From the NCBI RefSeq assembly GCF_036785885.1, contig NC_092326.1, positions 44,097,072 through 44,161,071 of the forward strand: 64,000 nucleotides of DNA. Direction: 5' to 3'. Below are positions 1-11,654 of the stretch, in pieces; positions within the stretch are counted from its first letter, which is position 1, and the number at the start of each line of letters is the position of its first letter. A program made the position numbers and the translations under genes. The notes under the pieces were generated by a model. It did not search any database. It was given only the letters and a program-made list of their open reading frames with translations, and was not told the origin of the DNA. This DNA comes from Coffea arabica (Eukaryota; Streptophyta; Magnoliopsida; Gentianales; Rubiaceae).

Positions 1-67
1 TTTAGGGATATGCTACGATTAACACCAAATAGCACACGAGAATGAGAGAGAGCAGCTAGTACTCCAC

Positions 68-1400
68 CTTTGAGCAAGCCGAGGACGTCGGCCGCTGTGG
101 AACATAACTCCGGAGGCAAGCTAGGTCCAATCACGAATGAGGGGAGAACGGTGACCAGGTCAATCTCGTTCTCCTCACAGAATTTCCAGGCAGCCTTCTC
201 CGCCAGAGTTTTTGATAAAACATACCAGATCTTCTTGCATTTGCCAGAGCATGCAAAATTAAGCATTATATCACAGCATGTTTTTTTTTTATCCAAAAAT
301 CTGTGTGTTTCTTAGTGCTGTTGCAAATTCACAAACTGATTCATGCGGAGTTGCTGATGAGGGTACGTACCTTCAGTCTCTCGCAGAGCATCTCAGAGCT
401 CCAAGATGATTCGTCCAGTGGTACGTTGGGATCAAAATCCTCTCTTGCCCTCACAGTTGAGGAAGACGAGGTCAGAACAACACGCTTCAGAAATGGATTT
501 TTCTTGCACGAACGCAGCACATTTAGCGTACCCTCAACAGCAGGTTTCAAAATTTCAGCCTATGCAATTTTAGGATTAGATTAGGAGTCAATAACTTTGT
601 GTGATGCACATACATATCTCACAAAATCGACAGCATGTATGTGGATTTCGCTTGTGGATCTAATTCAGAACTAACTAATTTCCTCAACCACTCCATAAGA
701 AGGCAACGCCCACTTGAAAAGAAAAGAACTTGGAACGCAATAACGAAAAAAAAAAAAAAACCCTTCTTCCCCATTTCTTGTTTCTCTCAGGTAACAGTTA
801 CACTGAAATTGCTTTGCTAGTTCATTGCAGTCCACAATGTTAGTTTAGTGCCGCCAGCACTGCTGAGGATTTTGTTATGAGAATTATTGAGTTAATAAAT
901 GCTGTCAAAGTGGCATCCACAATCAAACTTTACATGCCTTGGGATCGGATGCTGGTCGCCCTAGAACAGGGGATGCAGTGTGAAAGACACCTTCACAGCC
1001 CATTATTGCATCATCGAAGCTGCCTTCCTCCATTAAGTCGCCCTTCACCAGCACCAGTCTCTCCTTTGCTCCCTCCAGCCTCCAGAGATGTGCTACCTTC
1101 TTGGCATTTTCTGTTCATGTCACAAACTCACAACAGAGACTAGGCATGCATGACTCGCCGCCATTCATCAATTACTTCTTGGCATGCTCAGTTCCCGGAA
1201 TGTATTCATGCCATTCCCAGCCCAGGCACCAACACCAAAACAATGAAAAAAAAAATAAAAATAAAAAGAAAGAAAGAGCTACCTGGATCTCTGACCGTCC
1301 CGGTTACTCGATAGCCAGACAGCAGCAGTCGCTTGATCAGCCAAGAAGCCAGAAAGCCAGATGCACCGGTCACGCATACTTTGCCCCTGTTTTCCTCCAT
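68..1400 (-). CDS. TKPR1: TKPR1-like tetraketide alpha-pyrone reductase (5' four exons, partial)
   Basis: Extended short-chain dehydrogenase of the DFR/CCR superfamily. Exons read on the minus strand: 1283-1400, 938-1110, 371-559 and 68-233; the rest lies left of the window. Start chosen at 1400 ([10 protein letters not shown]), where family members begin; an in-frame ATG at 1457 would add 19 charged residues. Visible: N-terminal NADPH-binding loop [10 protein letters not shown], then [25 protein letters not shown], the central TSSSSTVR strand, and a YxxxK active site in [14 protein letters not shown]. The cinnamoyl-CoA-reductase signature around NWYCYGK is absent, and the segment [18 protein letters not shown] fits the TKPR1/DRL1 branch. 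In Arabidopsis TKPR1 reduces tetraketide pyrones for sporopollenin in the tapetum; applying that role here is inference. The exon 2 donor reads AAG|GCATGT, a GC donor; the nearby GT alternatives either shift into a stop or are weak. Confidence 0.87.
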
Positions 1401-2240
1401 CTCTCGTTCTTCTCTTGTTCTTTTGGAGTTTCTTTCCTCTTTCATTTTTTGGCTCACCCCTTTTTATAACAGTTCAAAGCTATTACATTTAAGGTAACAC
1501 CACCTTCAGCGTCTTTAGTGATTCATACTTAAATAGTGTATATAAATTCATCCAACATTTGTGAAGCATCGGAGGTTTTACAGATGAGGCAAGTCATCGC
1601 AGGTTTGTGAAGCATCCACTTGACAACTAACTGCATAAAACAGAAATAAATAAAATCTATCCAAGGCCTTCAGTCGAGAGTCGGCAACGAAAGTATGGCA
1701 GCTCGTAACAAATGCTATTTTAATTAGCATTACAAGGGAAAAAGTTCGAACTTTGTTCTCCAATACAATTTAAACACAATAATGCAACCGCAATGTAAAC
1801 ATTCAACTTTGTTCTCCAGTACAATTTGAAGGACTGCTCCAATTGTAAAAATGCAGACCGTCAAATAACACTATGTATGGGTACAACATACTGGCGAACC
1901 CAGCACAATTCAACTAACAATGTAGCAAAAATTGCAAATCCAATCATATCAGCCTCCACTGTACGACACACACACACACTTGTATACAACCAGCAATTGA
2001 TTGTCCTAATATACTTTAGCTTGTCAAACCATGGTACCAACTGCCAAATTACTTAACTACAACCTAAAGTCACCAAGCATGATTGGCAAGTCGTCATTTT
2101 TTGATGTGAAACAGATTGGTAAGTTGAATAACTGCTCAATGATGCAACCCTATACCCCCTGCAGCAACAAGTCGCACTAAAAAATTAAGGGAGGCAACGG
2201 CAATGAGCAAAACTTTTCCTTTGGCAAAAGAGTACTTTCT
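1401..2240. other. spacer between TKPR1-like 5' end and NOC4 3' end
   Basis: No coding exon is supported. The left part (about 1401-1560) must hold the promoter and 5' leader of the TKPR1-like gene, because that gene reads leftwards. The right part (up to 2240) must hold the 3' UTR of NOC4. A short CA run sits near 1970-1980. No transposon ends were recognised. Confidence 0.5.
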
Positions 2241-5200
2241 TTACACAGGTACTAGACACTGACGTTTCACAGAAATGTGGTCATGTTCTTTGGGTGTATC
2301 CAAAGTTCCATTCTCATCATTGACAGCAACAGGCTCCCCATCATTGAGATCAAAAGTCCAACCAGGAAAATCGGATTCTGAGAACAAAGAGGTTGGAGTA
2401 GATTTATAGAATGCCAGAGGCACCTGTTTGACCCTCCTTCTAATCTGCAAGGATAGTGATTCGGGACACTTTATTATATAGACACCAAAGCTTGCTCTAA
2501 CAGCAATGATCTGATTGCTATCGCATAGAAGACAATCACTGCCAGATTTAGCAATTCTGAGCAGTGCTTGTGCAAGGACTTGATAAGCACATAGAAACAG
2601 ATGCTACAAATGTTTGTTAAAATATTAAGAAAGCAACAAAAACGAGGAGAACATAAGATGCCTTATTTCTGAGGCCTCCTAAAGGATCCATGGATGATTT
2701 TCAAGTATAAAGATTGACCATATTACCTCCTCACCAAAAATAGTTGCATATGATCCAGAACTGAAATCTTGCACAGCAACTTCGGATGTTTTGGCTCTAA
2801 TTGTTAAGTCACTCTCGAGGGACAAAACAAATCTAGTACACAAGAACAGTGACCAGTTAAGAGAATATGAAATGGCATTGAGCTCCCAAATTAGTTTACT
2901 TTTACACCGACAGAAATACCCTCACCTATTATGATAAAGGTAACTCTTCTTTTTCACTAACTTAAAGTTACAGCTCTTTATGAAAATCTTTAATTTTGGA
3001 CATCATTCAAAGTGCTATATGCAAGTCTTAAACTCGTTAAATCTAATTTACACAGTCAAAAACTAAATTTCAGCATTCTCTAGCAAAATGTTTTCTTGAA
3101 TTTTGTAAACCAGTCATTTAAATTGCAAATAAGTGTTACTGCCATAGATGCAGGTTGTATTATTTCTAGTAAACATGGGCAAAATGGTGAGACAAATGAG
3201 GTGTTCTTGTTAAATTTTGCCATTAGTGCAAGAAAAAAGATAGTGGGACTGCCATTAACGATTCCCTTATTAAAAATCAAAGACGAGGTCATTGCATTCT
3301 TGATTGGAAACATGTACCTTGACACTGGTGGGCAATAGTGATGCCGGAGTGTATCAATTTCCCATAAAGAGCTTCCTGGCCAATGATTGTTGTTAGCATA
3401 ATTGAAGGGGGAAAAAAGGGTATTATCCACTATTTTGTTTGTAAATTCAGATGACTTTCTATAGAATGCACACAATGGATCAAGGGTAGAAAGTCAAGGA
3501 ATGCTAAGCTTAGATAGGAAAATGGTGGTCTACATATAATCTGCAACAAAAACTCTTAAGCAACCAGTCCCCCCACCAACCCCCCCCCCCCCCCAAAAAA
3601 AAAAAGAAAAACCAAAATTAGCTTGCTTTTCTATAGAATAGACCTAATAAATTCAAATCTTACTCATAGCATTAGTTTTCATGGGATCACTTTGCTCATC
3701 ATCAAATTGATCAATGCCTTGCTTGTTCGCAGAATCCGTGTCATCTGTTCTGTCAACACCACTCTTGTCTGTTGCAGATGTCACTTTACCAGTCTCATTG
3801 ACATACCCCTGCAGCATATAGGTGTCAGTTCATAAGGAAGTATTTACGCAGATACCATTCAATGAAAGAATTGCCACATTAGAAACCTTTCCTGCCACCA
3901 AGTTTTGCATGATTCATAAGAATAATCAGTGTGGCAATTGAATGCAAGTGACTTGTGATGCGAAATTGTATACTTACCTGGTGCACCAAGAAGTTGATTG
4001 AAGGATGTCTCCTAAGAAGATTATGGACTAAAGCAATAATGATTAATGCCCCTGAAGGTGGAACAGAAAGTGCAAGTCTACTCAGTTTCTTACAGAAAGC
4101 AGCAGCCAAATACGCTGGAAGAAGCGGTGATTTCAAGCAAGAATCAATAAGCTGCAAACAGAATTCAAAATCAGTAAGAGGGTTACGTAATAAACGAAAC
4201 AAATCTAAACAGTGATCCAAGCAAAACACTATTCTAGTCATTAAAATCTAGCATCACGATGACATGTCTCTATTACTCTTTCCCATTGAGATCAACCATG
4301 ACGCAAACACCTCCAATGAGTTACTCATACCACATAGAGTTGAATGGAGGCACATGACTAAAATTACTCTCTCAACATTTGTCACCTTCCATCGCCACAA
4401 AACTCGTTCTTCTCAAACCCACATCTAACCTTCTCCTCTCCCTCTTATAACCAAGCACCTTTCCTTTCCCTGCATCCTTCTGTCATTAACTCTAGTTTCA
4501 TTAATTTACCATCATTCTAAGATTCCTCCCTTAACATACAGATCCCACTATAACACTGCTCATGACTCCATCTCTCCAGTTCGCCTCTTTTTAATATTGA
4601 TTGTAACATATAAATCACCATACTAACAAAAGAGAAGAATCCAGAGCAACAAATAGGACTGTGATCATCTAAATTAGTGAAATAGTTAAGTCTGCGGAAC
4701 CGCATGCTGCATGTTTACTAATCATAATTAAATTCTGAACAAGTTTATAACATGGCTACGTTACAAAGTAGAAAAACTCCCAAAATCCAAGAAGAGAAAG
4801 TTGTTGGATTCCCTTCTCATCAGTTATTTGATGATGCTAAAACTTCCAAATAAATCTAAAAATAAAACACAGACTGCCTGCCTAGCTCCTTCCTGCTGAG
4901 TAATTCTCAAAAGCAGATTCTGCAGGTCACCTCTGCAAAGCATTAGTAACATCTAAGACACAGACAGGTGGTTGCAAAAATTTACACATTAAAACAGGGA
5001 AAGATGAAAAAAATCATCACAATAGACACTAAGCATGGTGAAGTCACGAGGAGCAAGGAAAATAAGTGTTTGTAACAAATTTGCACAACCATCTCCAGGA
5101 ACAACACCTATGTCCACCAAGCAAGGCAAAAAAAGTGAGAAAATTATCAGTTGGATGCACAATATGCAAAATGTAGCACTCAGCCCTTACATAATTATAG

Positions 5201-8200
5201 TACCACCATTTCACCATCATATGAAACATACTTGTAAAAAACACAAGCAGTTATTGACTAATCTTTCTGAGCCTAATTCATTTAACCTCACTTGTCAAAG
5301 AAAACTGAAACCTGAAACATACAAGAGTACCTGAAAAAATTTAACCTAATTCATTTAATCTTTCAGCCCTTACATAATTACATTACCAGCGCACATCCAT
5401 TTCACCATCATATGAAACATACTTGTAAAAACACAAGCAGTTATTTACTAATCCTTCCAAGCCTAATTCATTTAAACTCACTTGTCAAACAAAACTGAAA
5501 CCTGAAACATACAAGAGTACCTCGAAAAATTTTGCTCGATATTTAGCCATAAAGATAGCAGGTTCCAACAGTGCATAAAGCTTCTCATAGAAATTTGGAT
5601 ACTCGAGGCCATGTTGTGTCATAAGGATATAGAGACTGCTGAGAGCCATCACACTCACAACACCTCCTATATCATATGATCTTGTTAAGAAATCACTGCA
5701 ATTTATGAGCAAAACTTATCATGGACATATTGACGGTAAAAGAGTAACAGAACATAAATGTAAATAAAAAGCTCTTAACAAATTACCACAGCATGATTGG
5801 GTTAGAAAGGTGAGGAATAACAGCTTGATGAAGAGTAGCAAGAACCTAAGCCACAAAGCAAGAGCAAGAGAGCATGAATTTGAATGCAAATCAAATCATT
5901 CAAACAAACAATATAATGATACAAGAAAAGCAACCAAAAAGATATCAAACCAATGACATGTGTGAGAGCCTTCAAAGCCAGTTTCAGATAACAGTAGCAG
6001 CCCCTTATAATCAGGAAAGGTGAATAGTATGAACATCGGGGATAACTAGAATTATCATTCAAGATGGCAACAATATAACAAATGAGGAACTTCCATCAAT
6101 TATTACTCTTTTTGTTCATACAGCATTTGCTTCATGAGATCAATATGTATCAGATTATATACATCTGGTAACAGTAAACTACATACTTCTACACAACAGA
6201 GAAACTGAAACAGAACATATAGGAGCTCAACATCCAGAAGAAACACTCTAAGATGCAAAATACACATCTAATTGCTAATGATCTGCTTACTTCCTTGTAT
6301 ACATCAAGTGGAAGCAGCAATCTAAGGAATGATATCCATGCTTTACTAAACTTTAATTTCATCTTTTTAGTAACACTGGCTGCAGAAAAGTCCTGATAGA
6401 GCCAAAAGAGTGGAAACTCAGGTCAAAGACAATATAAAGTGACACAGGTTCGATGTGAAAGGAGATCATCTAAGTATTAAAAATGGAAGCTACATGAGTG
6501 AGAAAAATTCTAAAGGTTCATCGCAGTACAAACCTTGCGATCATGTAATCTTAATTTCTGCTGTTTATCCTCTGCATCTGAAAGGTGATCATGGTTTTTC
6601 TTGTTGAATTTTCTAGTAAAAATATCTATCAATTTGGATACAGGTCAATACCAATATAACATCAATTGAATTACTACATTCAAAGAATACAGATTTAATG
6701 CAAAAAACTGTGAAGATTAGGTGAGGACAACATATCCAGTTTTTCAGAAAATCAATACACCTTGATTTGATCAAATCAAATGCAACTCAAATTTAAAATA
6801 AAGTATTAGGATCTGCAAGGGATGTGACTATGCATCTTGAATTCATTACAAAATAGAAAAAATCTTCAACGTTGTAGATTAGTGTTAGAAATACATCATA
6901 CATGTGAATATTAGGTGAGGACAACATATCCAGTTTTTCAGAAAATCAATACACCTTGATTTGATCAAATCAAATGCAACTCAAATTTAAAATAAAGTAT
7001 TAGGATCTGCAAGGGATGTGACTATGCATCTTGAATTCATTACAAAATAGAAAAAATCTTCAACGTTGTAGATTAGTGTTAGAAATACATCATACATGAC
7101 AAATATTTTTAACATCAGACACAAAAAACTGTTTACCAAAATAATGTGAGTAGGGAAAGAAATTTTTGAACTAATAGAGTCAAGGTCAAAAATTAAAGAA
7201 TGAACTTACCAACACAACTCCACATTTCATAATTAGACTCCACAACTGAAACTTCTAATGGTGGGATGCGCGATAGCAAATGATATATCATCCGAATACA
7301 GACCTCCATGCTACAACCAAATATACATGGTCAAAGATTTAATAATAGTGCAAATCCTATAATCATGTGATTTCCAATTATGTGAGTTCAGAACATAAGG
7401 AAGCCCAAGTCGAAACTAAATAAAAAGAGTACGCTTACATGGTTCACAGAGATTTCACAAAGATTACACATTTGTTAAGTTGTGCCAGTATTGGCTTTGA
7501 CGCAAATGCAAACTCGCAACATCAATGGCAAACAAATAAAAAGGAACACAGACAAGCTTTTTTTTGGGGGGGGGGGACCCAATGTAAATTGTTGTAATCC
7601 AAAACCCTCTAAAAGTAAACCAGAAACATAAAAAACCAACACAGAGACCCACAGATTCACATACATACAAAACACACAGAAAGGGCAGCAATGCCTAGAC
7701 TCTAAAACATCAAAGAGATGTCATTGCAACAACTGTTCATAGTGAAGCAAGCAAGTTTGGACCCTGCATTCTTGATCCTTATCTCTTGTATGAAGCCAAG
7801 GAATCTGGCCTGCACCATATTCCAACTAAAGAGCAAGTTCAACAGTACAAGAAAATGAAAGTGACCTTGTATGAGTAGCATTAGCATATAGAAATGAAAA
7901 TAGCTCCCATTTAGCTTATACAATGCCATAGCTCAATTTATTGTGCAGGATGATCTTAGCAATACAGCAAGAATCACATTGATCTGCCTTGAGTAAGACG
8001 GCTAGGAACACGAATAATCTACAGGTACCTTGCCCTTGACCGATTTCCAGCAGCAGACTCTGAAGTTGCACCTTTATCATCTGAACGACAAACAGGTCAA
8101 GGAAGTTTATTAAAGAAAAAAAAAAGTTGTACCAGTTTTGCATTCCTTTCGGAAGTGAGACAGAGTAAATGTAGCACTGAATGCTATGCTAGTGAAAAAA

Positions 8201-9597
8201 AGGGCCATTGAAGAGAATAACTGTCAAAAATTAATAAGTACCAGCTGAATCATCAGGCTCCAGAGTTCGTGCTATCTTTTCCAAGCTTATGTACGTGAAA
8301 TAACTGTCAGAAGAGAATAACAAGTCAGAAACATGGTTTGGAATGCAAGACAATGTTCTGAAGTAAGAATGCGTGAAGGTTATTAAGCAAGCATTGGTAT
8401 ATTTGGCATCATGCTAGATGACAGATATCCCCAAAAAAAAAATGCATAGAAATGCGTAGGAATCAAATGCATCGTTTTAGTTGCTGAAAGGTTGGGCTAA
8501 AAGAGTGAATAGTGTTTCACCATTAACAACAGAGTTTGAATGAATGCCTTTACAGCAATACATAGACAGAGTCACCATAGGGGAGATGTCAAGTCATCAA
8601 GAAGAATAGACATCATCATACCGGACATCAATATACTTGAAGTACTTGGACGCCAGCAACTGTAACAGTATATCACCAACTCCCAAAGTAGAGTGAACCT
8701 ACAAGTGCCACAAATTTTTTTAAAAAAAAAAAGGGAAATAGATGAATGGTACTGATTAATCAAAGCAAAAACAGAAAAGGTAACGTCACAAGAAATGATC
8801 AGCATTCCAAGATGAAAAGGCCAATAGAGATCAAGAAATATATGGGAAAAAAGAAAGTAGCAGGGGGAGAGGGAGCGAAACTCAAATGTGAATCAAGTGT
8901 AGAAGTAGAGAATGGATAGCAATATATGATTAGGGATTACTTACAATGGCATGAAGGAACCGGTGGAAGATAGAAGAGTGGAAGTTGCCGGCATTGGCTA
9001 CCTTGACAAACTCCATGATTGTCTCCAACACAACTTCCTAATATCAGAACCAAAACAAAATTCAGAATTTTTTTTTTTTTTTTTTAAAAGGAGGAAAGCA
9101 AAATTAGTAAATAACAAAATTAGACTAGGAGCAGCGGTAGTAGTGAAAATGGTGTAGTAAATTATTACCCGGAGGGTTGGGTCGGAAAGGGCAGAGGTAG
9201 AGATGGAGAATAAAGATTGAAGGAAGTCGTCGAACTTGGAGCGGAGCCAAGTCGAGTAAATGAGATGGGCGGCGGCGGTGGTGGAGGCGTCGGAGGAAGA
9301 GCTGGAGGAGCGGGAGCGGGAGGCAGAGAGGTCCGGTAGAAGGGGAGTGAAGAAGGATTGGAGAGAAAGGAGGGACTCGAGAGCGTAGGCAGGGTGGAAG
9401 TCCTCTCGGGGGTGTTTGATAAAATTGAGGAGGCGAGGGAGGTTGTTGATGTGGGACCTGGACGACAGCAGCTGCTCCCCTAGGGTTTTGAGCTCCCCCA
9501 GGCTCAGCTGCTGCTCTTTCTTCCTCTTCCTCTTCTTCATCATCATCATCTGCTGCTGCGAAGATTTCATCATCGTCATGGAATTGGAGGAAGCCAT
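2241..9597 (-). CDS. NOC4: NOC4-like nucleolar complex protein (CBF/MAK21 family), 15 exons
   Basis: Ribosome-biogenesis factor; yeast Noc4 pairs with Nop14 in the nucleolus for 40S maturation and export. Exons (minus strand): 9169-9597, 8945-9037, 8622-8698, 8242-8303, 8029-8080, 7210-7310, 6534-6625, 6291-6392, 5787-5845, 5521-5695, 3978-4151, 3664-3808, 3318-3375, 2727-2832, 2241-2444. They sum to 1929 nt, 642 aa, in one frame. Start at 9597 (MASSNSMTMMKSS) leads into a Lys/Arg-rich stretch, a likely nucleolar signal. Diagnostic blocks: SRSHINNLPRLL, SKYFKYIDVRYFTYI, KAWISFLRL, SYDIGGVVSVMALSSL, QHGLEYPNFYEKLYALL, LPAYLAAAFCKKLSRLAL, SLWEIDTLRHHYCPPVSR and SDFPGWTF. These match Arabidopsis At2g17250 (EMB2762). 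No stop or frameshift interrupts the exons. Long introns contain local duplications. Confidence 0.93.
5184..5530. repeat. local duplication of the exon 10 donor region in a NOC4 intron
   Basis: Two related blocks, about 5184-5340 and 5365-5530, share CAGCCCTTACATAATTA, then the cATTTCACCATCATATGAAAC stretch and the ACAAGAGTACCT end, with scattered mismatches. The second block contains the real donor of the exon at 5521-5695 (minus strand GAG|GTACTC). The first block carries a decoy copy of that donor inside the intron, preceded on the minus strand by TTTTTTCAG. Confidence 0.8.
6709..7098. repeat. recent 194-bp tandem duplication in a NOC4 intron
   Basis: The block starting TGTGAAGATTAGGTGAGGAC at 6709 recurs at 6903 with an offset of 194 bp and, by eye, one mismatch (GAAGATTAG versus GAATATTAG). 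It continues to CATACATG at 6904 and 7098. It lies wholly between the exons at 6534-6625 and 7210-7310, so it lengthens the intron only. Near-identity implies a very young duplication or an assembly artefact. Confidence 0.93.
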
Positions 9598-9628
9598 CCA
9601 CAAAAAATGATTGGTTCGGTGTTACATA

Positions 9629-9655
9629 AATATATATATATATATATATATATAT
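9629..9655. repeat. (TA)n microsatellite upstream of NOC4
   Basis: An uninterrupted TA dinucleotide run starts about 30 bp upstream of the NOC4 start codon, in its 5' leader or proximal promoter, and is followed by a TCTCTCTGTG stretch. It is likely to vary in length between individuals. Confidence 0.9.
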
Positions 9656-10012
9656 TCTCTCTGTGTGTTTGTGTGTAAATTGTTACAATGGCTATGTAAA
9701 GATTTTTATATGTCCGCCTCCAAAGCTAAACCCCCTTCAAAACCCTCCCTCTTCGTCTACCATGTTACAGGTCCAGAAGCCTGCAGGGAACAAGTATTTT
9801 AGGAGTATATATGTTTGGATTAATTTCACTTTGCACCCCCAAACTTATATCATTTTCTCACTTGCACCCTAAACTTCAGTTTTAAATGCTCTACGCTCTA
9901 AATTCTTAATTTTAGACATTGTACGCTCAAATTTGCCCTATTTAAATCTAATTAATAATAATATTAGCAAAAAAGACTGTAAAAATTAGGTGTCTAAAAA
10001 AATAGTGACAAA

Positions 10013-10170
10013 CAAGATTCCTAGGTGTCTTAATGAGATACAAATACGATCCCTAGGTTTATTTTATCCCTAGATTTCTTTGCCTAGGTATCCTAATGAG
10101 ATAGTACAAAATATAGGTGTCTTTCCCTAGGTGTTTTAATGAGACACTAGGATCCCTAAGTTTCTTTTTC
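10013..10170. repeat. degenerate minisatellite built on CCTAGGTGTCTTAATGAGA
   Basis: Three degenerate units are visible: CCTAGGTGTCTTAATGAGAT near 10020, CCTAGGTATCCTAATGAGAT near 10085 and CCTAGGTGTTTTAATGAGAC near 10127, with spacers containing ATCCCTAGGTTT-like pieces. The array ends about 35 bp before the left boundary of the pararetrovirus copy. It is not part of the virus as judged by copy B, and its origin is unknown. Confidence 0.7.
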
Positions 10171-10204
10171 TTGTAATTAATTTATATGGTCTCAATCACT
10201 ATTA

Positions 10205-10301
10205 ACGATGCACTTACATCCTGTAAATTAAAGCATCCAATAAAAACTTCAATTTCATACGTTCTTTAGCAGTTTTTTTTTTTTCTCTCTCATATTGCTA
10301 G
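10205..10301 (+). repeat. left terminal direct repeat (R-like) of copy A
   Basis: The sequence from ACGATGCACTTACATCCTG to CATATTGCTAG is repeated at 18767-18860; the main difference is the length of an internal T run. It contains AATAAA at 10239-10244. Similarity to the right-hand copy stops abruptly at 10205, and the sequence before that point is unrelated. Because the right copy begins about 35 nt after a TATA box, this left end coincides with the predicted 5' end of the viral genomic RNA. Confidence 0.85.
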
Positions 10302-10626
10302 CATAAGACGAAAGAGAAATAAGAAAAGTAGAGATTTGGGCAGCCAACCCTAGATTAGATCCAAACAACCGGAAACTCTGAAAAAAATACCTTGTTTGTA
10401 GGATCCTAAAAGACGGTGTAGTACCCATTAAAGCCTTTCAGTTACAAAGCAGGCGCCAGGGGAAGATCCGGTGAGACAAAACTCCTAATCACAATATTCC
10501 CATTTTCATAGCATCAGAAGGAAAATTTGGATTTAAAGCAAGGAAGGTAAAATCTCAGTTATCTTTCTTAAAGTATCTAGTAGTCATCTATTTCTTAAAT
10601 TCCAGTTAATCATCCTGATATTTTAT

Positions 10627-10977
10627 ATGAATTTTGAACCGCTTTTTCAATTTACATCCACTCCAGAAAACGCATACAGATTAGCATTAGAAACCCTCAA
10701 ACAACCAGGTACCTATTATTATTTTGACAAAATTTTAGAGGAAATTGAAACAACAGACCAGTGTTTAGCACATATACAAATAGAAGACGCTAGATTATCT
10801 AAAGTAGCACACCACCATCCCTCATCATTTCTAAAAAATTTAAGACAAGCAAAAATAGATTTACTTTGGCATAAATACTCTGAATTAAAATCAATAGAAA
10901 GACAAAAATTAGAAGAACAAGGAAAATACAAAAATAAAAAGATTTTCTGTAACAAGATCTGTGGTATATCGGACTAA
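10627..10977 (+). CDS. pararetrovirus ORF1 (116 aa)
   Basis: Intact reading frame from an ATG to a stop. It is predicted soluble and mostly helical, with a Lys/Glu-rich C-terminus. No domain is recognised. By position and size it is comparable to the small first ORFs of badnaviruses and tungroviruses, but I see no decisive motif. A truncated relative is kept in copy B at about 27829-28020. Unusually, it lies upstream of the primer binding site at 11110. Confidence 0.6.
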   Translation: MNFEPLFQFTSTPENAYRLALETLKQPGTYYYFDKILEEIETTDQCLAHIQIEDARLSKVAHHHPSSFLKNLRQAKIDLLWHKYSELKSIERQKLEEQGKYKNKKIFCNKICGISD

Positions 10978-11108
10978 GCAAAATTGAGAGAAAGAAACTC
11001 TGCTTCACTGCACACTCTCTCCTCGGCTCCACGTACCAAAGGTCCGCACTTGGGAATCCGTTCCTGTAATAAGTTGCTCTCATATCAGGAATCTGTTCCT
11101 ATAATAAG

Positions 11109-11651
11109 TTGGTATCAGAGCTTGCCTTCTTGGTAAGCCTGATCCCTAAAACAATTTTAATAATAGATAAAAAATTAGAATATTTAGACTTAGAAATTAA
11201 AAATAGATCTAGAAACGTAATAACTTTAGATAATCATAAGCATATTTGTTATTTTCAAAACACCTATAAACATATTTTACACAGCAAAGAAGATAAAAAT
11301 TATAATAGCCTTATTGATCTAATAATATCTTTAGGGGAGTCTTTAGAGAAACATAAAGAAAATAATTCTCGGATAATAGAAAATTTATTAGAATCAATAA
11401 AGAATAAAAATAAAGTAATAAAGACGCTAGTAGAAAATCAGGATTACTTAAAGGAACAAAATAATAAAATAATAAAAAGAATAAAATATTTAGAAGAACT
11501 AAAACAATTAAAAATAGAACATAAAATTAATACAGAAAAAGATTTGGAAGAAATAACGGACCAATTTAAAAGATTACCTGTAACAAAGAAAGAAAGTAAA
11601 CCACATCTTAGTAATATATTTTCAGTAAATCCTAAACCACAAAAATTTTAA
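11109..11651 (+). CDS. pararetrovirus ORF2, coiled-coil protein without an ATG start
   Basis: An open frame of 180 codons overlapping the primer binding site and ending four bases before the movement-protein ATG. No ATG occurs anywhere in the frame, so translation would need a non-AUG codon (TTG at 11109 is one possibility) or splicing from an upstream AUG. The middle (roughly residues 60-150) is Lys/Glu/Asn-rich with heptad-like spacing, suggesting a coiled coil such as those of virion-associated proteins. The C-terminus is basic and proline-containing. Function is inferred from position only. It is absent from copy B. Confidence 0.5.
   Translation: MVSELAFLVSLIPKTILIIDKKLEYLDLEIKNRSRNVITLDNHKHICYFQNTYKHILHSKEDKNYNSLIDLIISLGESLEKHKENNSRIIENLLESIKNKNKVIKTLVENQDYLKEQNNKIIKRIKYLEELKQLKIEHKINTEKDLEEITDQFKRLPVTKKESKPHLSNIFSVNPKPQKF
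11110..11121 (+). promoter_or_regulatory. minus-strand primer binding site (initiator tRNA-Met)
   Basis: TGGTATCAGAGC is complementary to the 3' end of plant initiator tRNA-Met, the primer used by caulimovirids. It follows two imperfect tandem units of about 36 nt containing GGAATCyGTTCCTrTAATAAGTT (11053-11110). In copy B the sequence breaks off at exactly this point and the site is lost. Confidence 0.8.
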
Positions 11652-11654
11652 AAG

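Noticed and set aside
9125-9601. 158-aa acidic/proline-rich open frame on the minus strand at the start of NOC4
   Set aside because: It is a shifted reading of NOC4 exon 1; the other frame gives the conserved SRSHINNLPRLL block and joins the following exons in phase.
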